From an uncultured Merdimonas sp. (GTDB taxonomy: Bacteria; Bacillota; Clostridia; Lachnospirales; Lachnospiraceae), in contig CALWGE010000031.1 in the NCBI GenBank assembly GCA_944378225.1, positions 1 through 32,124 of the forward strand: DNA of 32,124 bases, read 5' to 3'. Position numbers and translations under genes: made by a program. Under the pieces are notes generated by a model. That model ran no database searches. It saw only the letters and a list, made by a program, of their open reading frames with translations, and had not been told where the DNA came from. Each line of letters opens with the position of its first letter. Positions within the stretch are counted from its first letter, which is position 1. Shown here piece by piece: positions 17,448 to 25,018 of the stretch.

Positions 17448-17580
17448 GTGACAGAAAGCAGAGTATCCACTCTCACCTTAGCGCAGAAGGCGTCTCGGGT
17501 TTATAATTATCGGTATGACGGGTATGGAATATGCCCTGCATTTTGATATTTAAGTGGATAGTCTGACTATCCACTTTTTC
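17448..17580 (+). ncRNA. L20-type autoregulatory leader with terminator/antiterminator switch
   Basis: The leader precedes infC-rpmI-rplT, the position of the Firmicute L20 leader, in which excess L20 promotes premature termination. The terminator stem is 17552-17561 with 17567-17576 (arm AAGTGGATAG), followed by TTTTCTTTCTT. The 5' segment 17464-17471 (TATCCACT) is complementary to 17553-17560, so it can open the terminator by forming an alternative helix. A further stem is GGGTAT with ATGCCC near 17520-17536. Exact family membership needs a covariance-model check. Confidence 0.72.
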
Positions 17581-17604
17581 TTTCTTAATAAGGAGGGTAC
17601 TACA

Positions 17605-18114
17605 ATTAGCGATTTAATGATTAACGAACAGATCCGGGATAAAGAGGTCCGTCTTATTGGAGCAAACGGAGAACAGCTGGGAATTATGTCTGCAAGAGAC
17701 GCAATGCGGATCGCCCGGGAAGCAGAGCTTGATCTGGTAAAGATAGCACCGACGGCCAAGCCGCCTGTATGCAAGATCATCGACTATGGAAAGTTCAAGT
17801 ATGAGCAGGCCAGAAAAGAGAAGGAAGCCCGTAAGAAGCAGAAGATAATCGAAATTAAGGAAGTTCGTCTGTCACCGAATATCGAGGAGAATGACCTGAA
17901 CACGAAAGTAGGAGCAGCCAGAAAGTTTATCCAGAAGGGTGACAAGGTTAAGGTGACCTTACGTTTCCGCGGAAGAGAGATGGCGCATGTGCAGAAGACA
18001 AAACAGATTCTGGATGTGTTTGCTGAGAAACTGTCGGATATTGCGGTCGTGGAGAAGGCTCCGAAGCTGGAAGGCCGGCAGATGATGATGTTTCTTACAG
18101 AGAAGCGTCAGTAA
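17605..18114 (+). CDS. infC: Translation initiation factor IF-3
   Basis: 169 residues when started at the ATT at 17605. AGGAGGG (17591-17597) is correctly spaced for that ATT and too far from the in-frame ATG at 17617; an in-frame GTG at 17554 lies inside the attenuator terminator and is not credible. Rare AUU starts are a known IF-3 feature because the factor discriminates against them and so represses its own synthesis. The protein begins MSDLMINEQIRDKEVRL, has the family segments YGKFKYEQ and KEVRLSPNI, and the C-terminal domain KGDKVKVTLRFRGREM. It is first in the infC-rpmI-rplT operon. Confidence 0.96.
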   Translation: MSDLMINEQIRDKEVRLIGANGEQLGIMSARDAMRIAREAELDLVKIAPTAKPPVCKIIDYGKFKYEQARKEKEARKKQKIIEIKEVRLSPNIEENDLNTKVGAARKFIQKGDKVKVTLRFRGREMAHVQKTKQILDVFAEKLSDIAVVEKAPKLEGRQMMMFLTEKRQ

Positions 18115-18193
18115 GTTCAGAGAATCAGCCACAGAGGTGGAATGATTTTAATAGAAATTGGAAAAGCAGACTAGGATAGGAGGAGTATATAAA

Positions 18194-18391
18194 ATGCCTA
18201 AAATTAAGACAAGCAGAGCTGCTGCAAAGCGTTTCAAAGTGACAGGAACCGGCAAACTCAAGAGAATGAAAGCTTATAAGAGCCATATCTTAACCAAGAA
18301 ATCTCAGAAGAGAAAGAGAAATCTCAGAAAAGCGACGATTACGGATGCTACCAACGTAAAGAGCATGAAGAAGATTCTTCCGTATCTGTAA
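18194..18391 (+). CDS. rpmI: 50S ribosomal protein L35
   Basis: 65 residues, the normal L35 length, starting [18 protein letters not shown] and rich in Lys/Arg. AGGAGG at about 18179 lies just ahead of this ATG; an ATG 12 codons upstream (18158) would add residues not found in L35 and lacks a good ribosome site. Characteristic segments are [18 protein letters not shown] and the C-terminal MKKILPYL. It lies between infC and rplT in the conserved order. Confidence 0.97.
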   Translation: MPKIKTSRAAAKRFKVTGTGKLKRMKAYKSHILTKKSQKRKRNLRKATITDATNVKSMKKILPYL

Positions 18392-18447
18392 GCTGTATTA
18401 TTCCAGGGATATCGTAGAATCGGGAAATTTCAAGGAGGAAAAGAGAA

Positions 18448-18804
18448 ATGGCAAGAATTAAAGGCGGTTTAGGCGCTAAGAAGAGACATAACAGAGTATT
18501 GAAGCTCGCAAAGGGCTATAGAGGAGCAAGAAGCAAACAGTATCGCGTGGCTAAGCAGTCCGTAATGAGAGCACTGGCTACTTCCTACGCAGGAAGAAAA
18601 GAGAGAAAGCGTCAGTTCCGTCAGCTGTGGATCGCACGTATCAATGCTGCAGCTCGTCTGAACGGACTGTCCTACAGCAAGTTCATGTACGGCCTGAAGC
18701 TGGCTGAGGTTCAGCTGAACCGTAAGGTACTGGCTGACATGGCAGTAAATGATCCGGCTGGATTCGCTACTCTGGCTGAGGTTGCCAAGAGCAAGATCGC
18801 ATAA
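18448..18804 (+). CDS. rplT: 50S ribosomal protein L20
   Basis: 118 residues, the usual length. It starts [20 protein letters not shown] and contains [20 protein letters not shown] and [16 protein letters not shown], diagnostic of L20. CAAGGAGG precedes the ATG. L20 assembles early on 23S rRNA and is the expected repressor acting on the leader at 17448-17580. The gene is last in the operon and is followed by a strong terminator. Confidence 0.97.
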   Translation: MARIKGGLGAKKRHNRVLKLAKGYRGARSKQYRVAKQSVMRALATSYAGRKERKRQFRQLWIARINAAARLNGLSYSKFMYGLKLAEVQLNRKVLADMAVNDPAGFATLAEVAKSKIA

Positions 18805-18828
18805 TTTAAGGTAGAAAAATGCAGAAAG

Positions 18829-18871
18829 CCATTGTAAAACGGGGGATACACCGTTTTGCAGTGGTTTTTTT
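18829..18871 (+). terminator. Terminator of the infC operon
   Basis: A 14-bp stem with two G-U pairs (18829-18842 with 18851-18864) closes an 8-base loop and runs into an uninterrupted T tract at 18865-18871. It lies 25 bases after the rplT stop. Confidence 0.92.
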
Positions 18872-18913
18872 CATGTGTAAGTCTGTATGCCTGGCGGATT
18901 TACAGGGGCTGGT

Positions 18914-18941
18914 TTGACAAATGAAAGAAGAGTGCTATAAT
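18914..18941 (+). promoter_or_regulatory. Strong promoter of the G3E GTPase pair
   Basis: Consensus TTGACA (18914-18919) and TATAAT (18936-18941) are spaced by 16 bases, with an extended -10 TGC at 18933-18935. The leader is about 50-80 bases depending on the start codon used. No clear Zur- or Fur-type palindrome is seen over it. Confidence 0.88.
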
Positions 18942-18998
18942 TGGCAGTGTGCAAGAACGAGTGCTAAAAGAAAATTGTTATGCAGAAGGTGAAAGCCT

Positions 18999-20141
18999 AT
19001 GCAAACGGGAAAGAAGGAAGAAAATATGACAGAGATTACGATTATCTCCGGCTTTCTGGGAGCCGGAAAGACAACTTTGATAAAAAAACTCCTGGAAGAG
19101 GCTTTTCAGGGAGAAAAGATTGTGCTGATTGAAAATGAGTTTGGTGAGATCGGTATTGACGGTGGATTTCTGAAGGATGCGGGTATTCAGGTAAACGAAA
19201 TGAATTCCGGCTGTATCTGCTGCTCTCTTGTGGGAGACTTTGGAACAGCATTGAAGGAAGTTCTGGATACTTATGCGCCGGACAGGATCCTGATTGAGCC
19301 CTCCGGCGTAGGCAAGCTGTCCGATGTGGTGAAGGCTGTGGAAAATGTAGCCGGTTCCATGGATGTTCACATTGACAGCTCCATTGTGGTTGTAGACGGG
19401 AAAAAATGCAAGATGTATATGAAGAACTTTGGCGAGTTTTTCAATAATCAGGTTGAACATGCAGGAACGATTGTACTTAGCCGTACACAGAGCATGACAG
19501 AAGAAAAACTTCAGGAAACAGCAGCTCTGCTGCGTGAGCATAATCCTAAGGCAACCATGATTACAACACCCTGGGATGATTTGAATGGAAAGCAGATTCT
19601 GGATGCCATGCATCATGCAGAACTGGATATGGAGGAGCATCATCACGAGCATCACAGCTGTGAAGAACATGAACACGAGCATGATCACCATCACCACGAG
19701 CACGAACATGAGCACGAGCATGGAGAAGACTGCACCTGCGGCTGTCATGATCACCACCATGAACATGAGCATGAACACGAACATGAGCACGAGCATGGAG
19801 AAGACTGCACCTGTGGCTGCCACGATCATCATCACCATCATGATCATGAAGGACATCACCATGCCGACGAGGTCTTTGTAAGCTGGGGAGTAGAGACACC
19901 GCGGCGTTTCAGTACAGAAGAGCTTCAGCAGAAACTGGAAAAGCTCAGCTCTTCGGAAGAATATGGAATTATTCTGAGAGCCAAAGGAATTCTGCAGAAT
20001 ACAGATGGAAGCTGGATGCAGTTTGATTTTGTGCCGGAAGAGTATGAAGTAAGGGGTGGAAGCCCTGAGTATACAGGACGTCTCTGTGTGATCGGCTCCG
20101 GCCTGAATGAAGATGGTCTGAAGGCGTTGTTTGAGGTTTAA
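18999..20141 (+). CDS. CobW/ZNG1-type G3E GTPase with His-rich metal-binding insert
   Basis: 380 residues from ATG 18999; the ATG at 19026 (MTEITIISGF) is equally plausible because both have purine-rich ribosome sites, and would give 371 residues. The P-loop GFLGAGKTT is close to the N-terminus, followed by ENEFGEIGIDG, the metal-binding motif NSGCICCSL, and IEPSGVGKLSD. Residues about 207-290 are an extreme His/Glu/Asp insert with two CTCGC clusters encoded by tandem 75-bp repeats. A CobW C-terminal domain follows. Such GTPases deliver metal, often zinc, to client enzymes; the insert would store or buffer metal. The metal identity is not visible from sequence. Confidence 0.92.
   Translation: MQTGKKEENMTEITIISGFLGAGKTTLIKKLLEEAFQGEKIVLIENEFGEIGIDGGFLKDAGIQVNEMNSGCICCSLVGDFGTALKEVLDTYAPDRILIEPSGVGKLSDVVKAVENVAGSMDVHIDSSIVVVDGKKCKMYMKNFGEFFNNQVEHAGTIVLSRTQSMTEEKLQETAALLREHNPKATMITTPWDDLNGKQILDAMHHAELDMEEHHHEHHSCEEHEHEHDHHHHEHEHEHEHGEDCTCGCHDHHHEHEHEHEHEHEHGEDCTCGCHDHHHHHDHEGHHHADEVFVSWGVETPRRFSTEELQQKLEKLSSSEEYGIILRAKGILQNTDGSWMQFDFVPEEYEVRGGSPEYTGRLCVIGSGLNEDGLKALFEV
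19701..19850 (+). repeat. Two tandem 75-bp coding repeats (His/Cys-rich)
   Basis: Copies at 19701-19775 and 19776-19850 are identical over their first 38 bases and diverge mainly in the second half. Each encodes 25 residues with several His-Glu pairs, GEDCTCGCHD and a further His run. The difference is in-frame, so copy number can vary without breaking the gene. Confidence 0.9.
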
Positions 20142-20154
20142 GGAGAGGTAGGAC

Positions 20155-21105
20155 ATGAGTTTGGGTAATAAAGTACCTGTATATCTTGTGAACGGTTTCC
20201 TGGAAAGCGGGAAAACGTCATTTATTCAGGAAACGTTGTCAGATCCCTATTTTTCTGATGGAGGGAAAACGCTTCTCATCGCCTGTGAAGAAGGGGAAGA
20301 GGAATACGATCTGCATATTCTGGAATCCTATGATACAGAGCTGATTCAGGTAGAAGACAAGGCAGAGTTTACGCCGGAGTTCCTTGAGGAATGCCGGAAA
20401 AAATACAAGCCGACCCAGGTTATGATTGAATATAACGGCATGTGGGGAATGCAGCTGTTTCGGGAAATGCAGTTCCCCAGAGGATGGTTTCCTGCGCAGG
20501 GGATTACCCTCGTAGATGCGTCTACGTTTGATCTGTATATGCAGAATATGAAATCCCTTTTTATGGACATGGCGCAGGATTCGGATCTGGTGATTTTTAA
20601 CCGCTGCCAGGAAGGAACAAAGGCAGCTTCCTATAAACGTAATATCCGTGCTGTGAATCCCCGGGCTCAGGTTGAGTTTGAAAAAGAAGGCGGAGAACTG
20701 TTTGAATATGAAGATGAGCTGCCTTTTGATTTGAATGCGGAAATCATAGATATAGCAGATATTGACTATGGTATCTGGTATGTGGACGCCATGGATCATC
20801 CGGAACACTATGACGGAAAAACAATTCGTTTCAAAGGGAGAGTCATGAAGCCAAGAGGAATTACTCCGGGATATTTTGTGCCGGGGCGAAGAGCTATGAC
20901 CTGCTGTGCGGATGATACCATGTTTCTGGGCTTTCTCTGCAGAAGTCAGAATGTAGACAAACTGAAGAACGGCATGTGGCTGACGGTGACTGCCAAAGTG
21001 GCTGTACAGAAACGGGAGGAATACTCCGGGGAGGAAGGGCCCGTGCTCTATACAAAGGCTCTGAAAACGGCAGAGCCTCCGGAGGAAGAGCTGGTATATT
21101 TCTGA
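20155..21105 (+). CDS. Second G3E-family GTPase-like protein with probable YcgQ/TIGR03943-like C-terminal domain
   Basis: 316 residues. The P-loop GFLESGKTSF is near residues 14-23 and the fold runs VMIEYNGMWG and LVIFNRCQEG, in place of the usual EPSG and NKxD motifs. The metal-binding CxCC motif is absent. From about residue 220 the sequence FKGRVMKPRG, TCCADDTMFLGFLC and LTVTAKVAV resembles the C-terminal domain of YcgQ-like (TIGR03943) proteins, partners of a putative permease. It starts 13 bases after the first GTPase with AGGAGAGG before the ATG, so the two form one operon. I infer a related metal-trafficking or regulatory role; no permease gene is present nearby. Confidence 0.78.
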   Translation: MSLGNKVPVYLVNGFLESGKTSFIQETLSDPYFSDGGKTLLIACEEGEEEYDLHILESYDTELIQVEDKAEFTPEFLEECRKKYKPTQVMIEYNGMWGMQLFREMQFPRGWFPAQGITLVDASTFDLYMQNMKSLFMDMAQDSDLVIFNRCQEGTKAASYKRNIRAVNPRAQVEFEKEGGELFEYEDELPFDLNAEIIDIADIDYGIWYVDAMDHPEHYDGKTIRFKGRVMKPRGITPGYFVPGRRAMTCCADDTMFLGFLCRSQNVDKLKNGMWLTVTAKVAVQKREEYSGEEGPVLYTKALKTAEPPEEELVYF

Positions 21106-21133
21106 CAGCAGTCGTTCCTGCCTGCGGGCGTTA

Positions 21134-22036
21134 TCAGGCTGTAAAAGCAGGAATTTCCGGTTTTCTCCATCTGCTCAGCAATTCTTTCAGAGTCAGAATG
21201 GAGTCAGAGAGAAATTTGTCTTTATGGTAAACGAGTTTAAAGGTGCGATCCCATATGTTTTCAGGGTCCTGAAGCATATGGATCGTGCCTTTTCTGATTT
21301 CATCTTCTATCAGACGTACGGAAATAACTGCCAGACAGTTATTGAAAATAACCGCATGCTTCATCGCTTCCGGGAAAGGAGCTTCAATACTGCAGTGAAT
21401 GGAGATATGATTTTGCCTAAGATATTCTTCAAATAAAGCACGGGTTCCGCTTCCGTATTCGCGCATTACAAAATCCAGACCTTCCAGGTCGGAAGGAGAA
21501 AAGGTGTTTTTGCCGGAAAAAGGATGTGTACTGTTGCAGGCAAGAACAAGATAATCTTCTACCAGCGGCAGACTGATAAGATCCGGACTTTTGATAATAC
21601 CTTCCACAATCCCTACATCCAGTTCGGAACGAAGGAGCTTTTCTTCTACCGCCTGGGTATTTCCGATATAGGAAAACAGATCTGTATTGGGTTTCGATAT
21701 CCTGAAATCCTCCAGAAGAGTCGGAAGCATACAGGAACCGATGGTGACAGTGGTGCCGATACGTAAATGTTCGGTTTTTGTTTCTGTCTGCATCTGACGT
21801 TCCAGTTCATCAAAGGAGTGGACTGTCGCTTTCGCCATTTGCAGAAGATGCCGGCCTGAATCTGTAATATAGAGCCGTTTGGAAAGACGATCGAAAAGAC
21901 GGGTGTCGTAATGTTCTTCCAGCTCGCGGATGGCCTGGCTGACAGTTGGCTGCGTCAGATAGAGCTGCTGTGCGGCAAGACTCATTTTTCCTGTTTCGGC
22001 CACAGCAATAAAGATTTTCAGATGTCGGATAGTCAT
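21134..22036 (-). CDS. LysR-family transcriptional regulator (CysL/YeiE-like by context)
   Basis: 300 residues beginning MTIRHLKIFIAVAETG at 22036, which has AGGAGGAAC just before it; an upstream in-frame ATG (22126) would add 30 residues lacking LysR character. The N-terminal helix-turn-helix shows AAQQLYLTQPTVSQAIREL at about 24-42, then a linker helix and a periplasmic-binding-protein-like effector domain to about 290. It is divergent from the sulfur operon and probably controls it. CysL in Bacillus activates sulfite-reductase genes and YeiE in Escherichia coli controls yeiH, which suits the target genes here. The effector is not known; sulfite or a sulfur metabolite is likely. Confidence 0.92.
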   Translation of the reverse strand: MTIRHLKIFIAVAETGKMSLAAQQLYLTQPTVSQAIRELEEHYDTRLFDRLSKRLYITDSGRHLLQMAKATVHSFDELERQMQTETKTEHLRIGTTVTIGSCMLPTLLEDFRISKPNTDLFSYIGNTQAVEEKLLRSELDVGIVEGIIKSPDLISLPLVEDYLVLACNSTHPFSGKNTFSPSDLEGLDFVMREYGSGTRALFEEYLRQNHISIHCSIEAPFPEAMKHAVIFNNCLAVISVRLIEDEIRKGTIHMLQDPENIWDRTFKLVYHKDKFLSDSILTLKELLSRWRKPEIPAFTA

Positions 22037-22123
22037 GGCTGTTCCTCCTGTTTCCCGGACAGACTGCCGGAAAAATTGTATGAGATTCAAGCTCAAAGTA
22101 CAGATTGCATAGTTGTATATATT

Positions 22124-22140
22124 CATAGGTTTTTTCTATG
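22124..22140. promoter_or_regulatory. Candidate LysR box (T-N11-A)
   Basis: The inverted repeat CATAG-N7-CTATG (22124-22128 with 22136-22140) contains T22126 and A22138 at exactly N11, the LysR recognition pattern. It lies about 90 bases upstream of the LysR start and about 45-60 bases before the sulfur-operon -10. A second inverted repeat, TGATA-N6-TATCA (22145-22149, 22156-22160), follows and could be the activation half-site. Confidence 0.6.
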
Positions 22141-22181
22141 ATTTTGATAAAATAATATCATTATCCTTATTGAAGTTCAAG

Positions 22182-22190
22182 TGCTATAAT
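22182..22190 (+). promoter_or_regulatory. Extended -10 promoter of the sulfur operon
   Basis: TGC TATAAT at 22182-22190 is an extended -10. The -35 region is poor (TTATCC at 22161-22166, spacing 18), which fits dependence on a bound activator such as the divergent LysR protein. The leader would be about 93 bases. Confidence 0.7.
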
Positions 22191-22224
22191 AAACAACAAG
22201 GGTGCCACTGAAGTGGACAAAAAA

Positions 22225-22242
22225 TTGTTAACAAATTAACGA
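22225..22242. promoter_or_regulatory. Candidate Rex (NADH/NAD+ sensor) operator
   Basis: TTGTTAA (22225-22231), N4, TTAACGA (22236-22242) matches the clostridial Rex site TTGTTAANNNNTTAACAA at every fixed base but one. It lies about 30-45 bases downstream of the expected transcription start, so binding would act as a roadblock. The motif is A+T-rich, so some chance matches are expected. Confidence 0.55.
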
Positions 22243-22290
22243 TACACCGGACAGGAAGAAAAGGGTAGAGAAAAGAAAGGAGATACACCG

Positions 22291-23919
22291 ATGAAAGTAT
22301 TGATTATCGGAGGAGTAGCAGCCGGAACAAAAGTTGCGGCCAAGCTTAAGAGAGAAGACCGCAGTTGTGACGTTCTGATTCTGACCAAGGGAAAAGATAT
22401 TTCCTATGCAGGTTGCGGACTTCCGTATTATGTGGGTGGTCTGATCCCCACAAGAGAGCAGCTGATTGTAAATACTCCGGAATCTTTTTCCAAGCTGACA
22501 GGCGCGGAGGTTCAGACAGAGACAGAAGTGACAGCTGTGGATACAGCAGCAAAAACTGTAACAGCTGTATATAAAGGAGAGACAAAGACATATTCTTATG
22601 ACAAACTTGTCATTGCATCAGGAGCCTCCCCGTTCCGTCCTCAGATAGAGGGTATTGATCTGGAGAATGTGTTCTTTATGAGAACCCCGGATGATGCGAT
22701 TGCTCTTCGCGCGGCAGTGGAAGCCGGCGGAATCAAGCGCGCTGTAGTTGCCGGAGGCGGCTTTATCGGTCTTGAGGTGGCTGAGAATCTGGCGGAAAAG
22801 GGTGTACGTGTAAATGTAATTGATTTTGCGCCGCATGTACTTCCGAATTTCCTGGATCCGGAGATGAGCGAGTATGTAGAGAATAAGATGGCAGAGGCTG
22901 GCGTGAATCCCATGACCGGTGTGGCTCTGGAAGCTATCCTGGGTGACGGCAAGGTAGAAAAGGTACAGACCAGCAAGCGTGCCGTAAAGGCAGATGCCGT
23001 GGTTATTGCCATTGGTATCCGTCCGAATACCGCATTCCTGGAGGGAACCGGTATCGAGATGCTCAAGGGAACTATCCTTACAGATAAGTATATGCGTACT
23101 AATATAGAAGATGTGTATGCAGTTGGTGACTGTGCAATGGTTGCCAACCGTGAGACAGGGCAGGCTGCCTGGTCTCCGATGGGATCTACAGCCAATATTG
23201 CAGGCCGTGTGCTGGCAGCAGACATCTGCGGAAAGAACAAAGAATATGCAGGTGTACTGGGAACCGGCGTTGCCAAGCTTCCGGGCGGTATTAATACCGG
23301 ACGTACAGGTCTTACTGAGACAGCGGCGAAAGAAGCAGGATATGACGTAATTACAGCGCTTTCTGTAGTGGATGACAAAGCGCACTACTATCCGGGTGCA
23401 GGAAACTTCATCATTAAGATGGTAGCAGACAAGACTACACGTAAATTCCTGGGACTTCAGGTGCTGGGAACCGGAGCGGTAGACAAGGTGACCGATATTG
23501 CGGTAACGGCTATTTCTCTGGGGGCTACGGTGGATCAGCTGGAGAACCTCGACTTTGCATATGCACCGCCTTTCTCCACAGCGATTCATCCGTTTGCACA
23601 TGCGCTGAATGTTCTGCTGAATAAGATGAGCGGAGAATTTGAGACATTTACGCCGGCAGAGTACGAGGCAGGAGAGGCAGAGGGATATCGCATTGTTGAT
23701 TCTTCCCTGCAGCCGTCTATTGAAGGAGCTCCGTATCTGGATCTGACAAAGATTAACGGAGAAGTGGAAGGATTTGGAAAAGACGAAAAGCTTCTGCTTG
23801 TCTGTGCAAAGGGAAAACGTGCTTACATGACTCAGAACCGTCTGAAGTTCTACGGATATACCAATACAAAAGTACTGGAAGGCGGTACGACTTTCAATGA
23901 AGTCGGAGAAGAGGACTGA
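22291..23919 (+). CDS. FAD-dependent CoA-disulfide/persulfide reductase with C-terminal rhodanese-like domain
   Basis: 542 residues. FAD motif GGVAAGTKVAAKLK is at the N-terminus, and the redox cysteine Cys42 lies in YAGCGLPYY, the CoA-disulfide-reductase position. The NAD-binding GGGFIGLEVAE is near 155-165 and FAD motif VYAVGDC near 275. After about residue 455 comes a rhodanese-like domain with Cys505 in LLLVCAKGKRAY. This CoADR-RHD architecture is known in Bacillus anthracis and in the Shewanella NADH-dependent persulfide reductase, which cleave S-S bonds of CoA persulfides or disulfides. GAAAGGAGA precedes the ATG. It is first in the sulfur operon and could feed or relieve persulfide. 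Confidence 0.88.
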   Translation: MKVLIIGGVAAGTKVAAKLKREDRSCDVLILTKGKDISYAGCGLPYYVGGLIPTREQLIVNTPESFSKLTGAEVQTETEVTAVDTAAKTVTAVYKGETKTYSYDKLVIASGASPFRPQIEGIDLENVFFMRTPDDAIALRAAVEAGGIKRAVVAGGGFIGLEVAENLAEKGVRVNVIDFAPHVLPNFLDPEMSEYVENKMAEAGVNPMTGVALEAILGDGKVEKVQTSKRAVKADAVVIAIGIRPNTAFLEGTGIEMLKGTILTDKYMRTNIEDVYAVGDCAMVANRETGQAAWSPMGSTANIAGRVLAADICGKNKEYAGVLGTGVAKLPGGINTGRTGLTETAAKEAGYDVITALSVVDDKAHYYPGAGNFIIKMVADKTTRKFLGLQVLGTGAVDKVTDIAVTAISLGATVDQLENLDFAYAPPFSTAIHPFAHALNVLLNKMSGEFETFTPAEYEAGEAEGYRIVDSSLQPSIEGAPYLDLTKINGEVEGFGKDEKLLLVCAKGKRAYMTQNRLKFYGYTNTKVLEGGTTFNEVGEED

Positions 23920-23956
23920 TATACAGGAAATAATTCCTGAAACAGTGGACAGGTAT

Positions 23957-23997
23957 CAGGGAACAGAGCAGTCGGACAAAACGATGCTCCGTTCCTG
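23957..23997 (+). other. Intercistronic stem-loop upstream of sulfite reductase
   Basis: GAACAGAGCA (23961-23970) pairs with 23985-23994 with one mismatch; three outer pairs and a bulged G extend it to 23957-23997. It lies between the reductase and sulfite-reductase genes and is not followed by a T tract, so it is more likely an RNA processing or stability element than a terminator. Confidence 0.4.
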
Positions 23998-24046
23998 CGA
24001 TATGGATAAGAAAGAAGAAGGATAAAAACAAGGAGGACATGAAGTT

Positions 24047-25000
24047 ATGGCAACACTGACCATCAGCGCGGCAGACGAGAAGAAGGTAAAGGCACGCGGA
24101 TTTTTGAGCAACAAAGGAACAGATAATTTTTCCGGTCGTATCATTACGATAAACGGAAAGGTGACAGCAGAGCAGCAGAGAACAATTGCAGAGGCTGCTG
24201 AGAAGTTTGGAAACGGAACTGTAACCTATACAACCCGTCTGACTGTTGAGGTGCCGGGAATTCCTTATGAAAAGATTGATGAATTCTGTGAGTTTATCGG
24301 AAAAGCCGGTCTGGTAACAGGAGGAACAGGTTCCAAGGTACGTCCGGTTGTAGCCTGCAAGGGAACTACCTGCCAGTACGGACTGCTGGATTCCTTCGGC
24401 CTGTCTGAGGAAATCCATCACAGATTCTATGAGGGATACCGTCAGGTGCTGCTTCCTCATAAGTTCAAAATTGCAGTAGGCGGCTGCCCCAATAACTGTG
24501 TTAAGCCGGATCTGAATGACCTGGGTATCATTGGCCAGAGAATTCCGAACTATGATGAAGATGAGTGCAACGGATGTAAGAAGTGTGCAGTAGAGAAGGC
24601 ATGTCCTGTTCACGCAGCAAAGCTTGTGGATGGTGTGATGGAGATTGATCATGACATCTGCAATAACTGCGGACGCTGCATCGGAAGCTGCCCCTTCGAC
24701 TGCATCGAGGATGGAACATACGGTTACAAGATTTATATCGGCGGACGCTGGGGTAAGAGCATTGCCCATGGCAAAGCCCTTTCCAAGGTGTTTACAGATA
24801 AGGAAGAGGCACTTTCAGTAATTGAGAAAGCAATTCTGCTGTTCCGTGAGCAGGGACATACGGGAGAGCGTTTCGCTACCACTATCGAGAGAATCGGATT
24901 TGAGAATGTAGAGGCTCAGCTTCTGTCTGACGATATTCTGGCAAGAAAGCAGGAGATTCTGGATGCACAGCTGCATCTTGTAGGAGGAGCTACCTGCTAA
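24047..25000 (+). CDS. Single-subunit siroheme/4Fe-4S sulfite (or nitrite) reductase with ferredoxin domain
   Basis: 317 residues. A ferredoxin-like N-terminal half (1-90) is followed by cysteines expected to bind the siroheme-coupled cluster: C104-x4-C109 in ACKGTTCQYG and C147-x3-C151 in GGCPNNCVKP. Two 4Fe-4S ferredoxin motifs follow: C174, C177, C180, C186 and C205, C208, C211, C215. The overall form is like AsrC or the small DsrAB-related reductases, not the larger CysI. No asrA, asrB or flavoprotein partner is adjacent. An AGGAGG site precedes the ATG at about 24030. Neighbours indicate sulfite rather than nitrite as substrate, but nitrite cannot be excluded. Confidence 0.85.
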   Translation: MATLTISAADEKKVKARGFLSNKGTDNFSGRIITINGKVTAEQQRTIAEAAEKFGNGTVTYTTRLTVEVPGIPYEKIDEFCEFIGKAGLVTGGTGSKVRPVVACKGTTCQYGLLDSFGLSEEIHHRFYEGYRQVLLPHKFKIAVGGCPNNCVKPDLNDLGIIGQRIPNYDEDECNGCKKCAVEKACPVHAAKLVDGVMEIDHDICNNCGRCIGSCPFDCIEDGTYGYKIYIGGRWGKSIAHGKALSKVFTDKEEALSVIEKAILLFREQGHTGERFATTIERIGFENVEAQLLSDDILARKQEILDAQLHLVGGATC

Positions 25001-25018
25001 TATCTGGTGGATTGCGGG

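Noticed and set aside
17554-17604. GTG start adding 17 residues to IF-3
   Set aside because: It lies in the terminator hairpin of the leader, and the ribosome site is directly before the ATT at 17605.
19621-19866. Repeats that might be read as a CRISPR array
   Set aside because: There are only two 75-bp units, no unique spacers, and they lie in frame inside the GTPase gene.
18978-20156. A 392-codon minus-strand frame over the first G3E GTPase, rich in Met and Val
   Set aside because: Antisense of the His-codon repeats produces the Met/Val repeats; no ribosome site or motif supports it.
21105-21155. TTCCTGC/GCAGGAA hairpin between the GTPase operon and the LysR gene
   Set aside because: The arms are 25 bases apart, overlap the LysR coding end and are not followed by a T tract, so a terminator is not supported.
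22037-22126. N-terminal 30-residue extension of the LysR protein
   Set aside because: It precedes the strong AGGAGGAAC site and adds sequence that is not typical of the LysR N-terminus.
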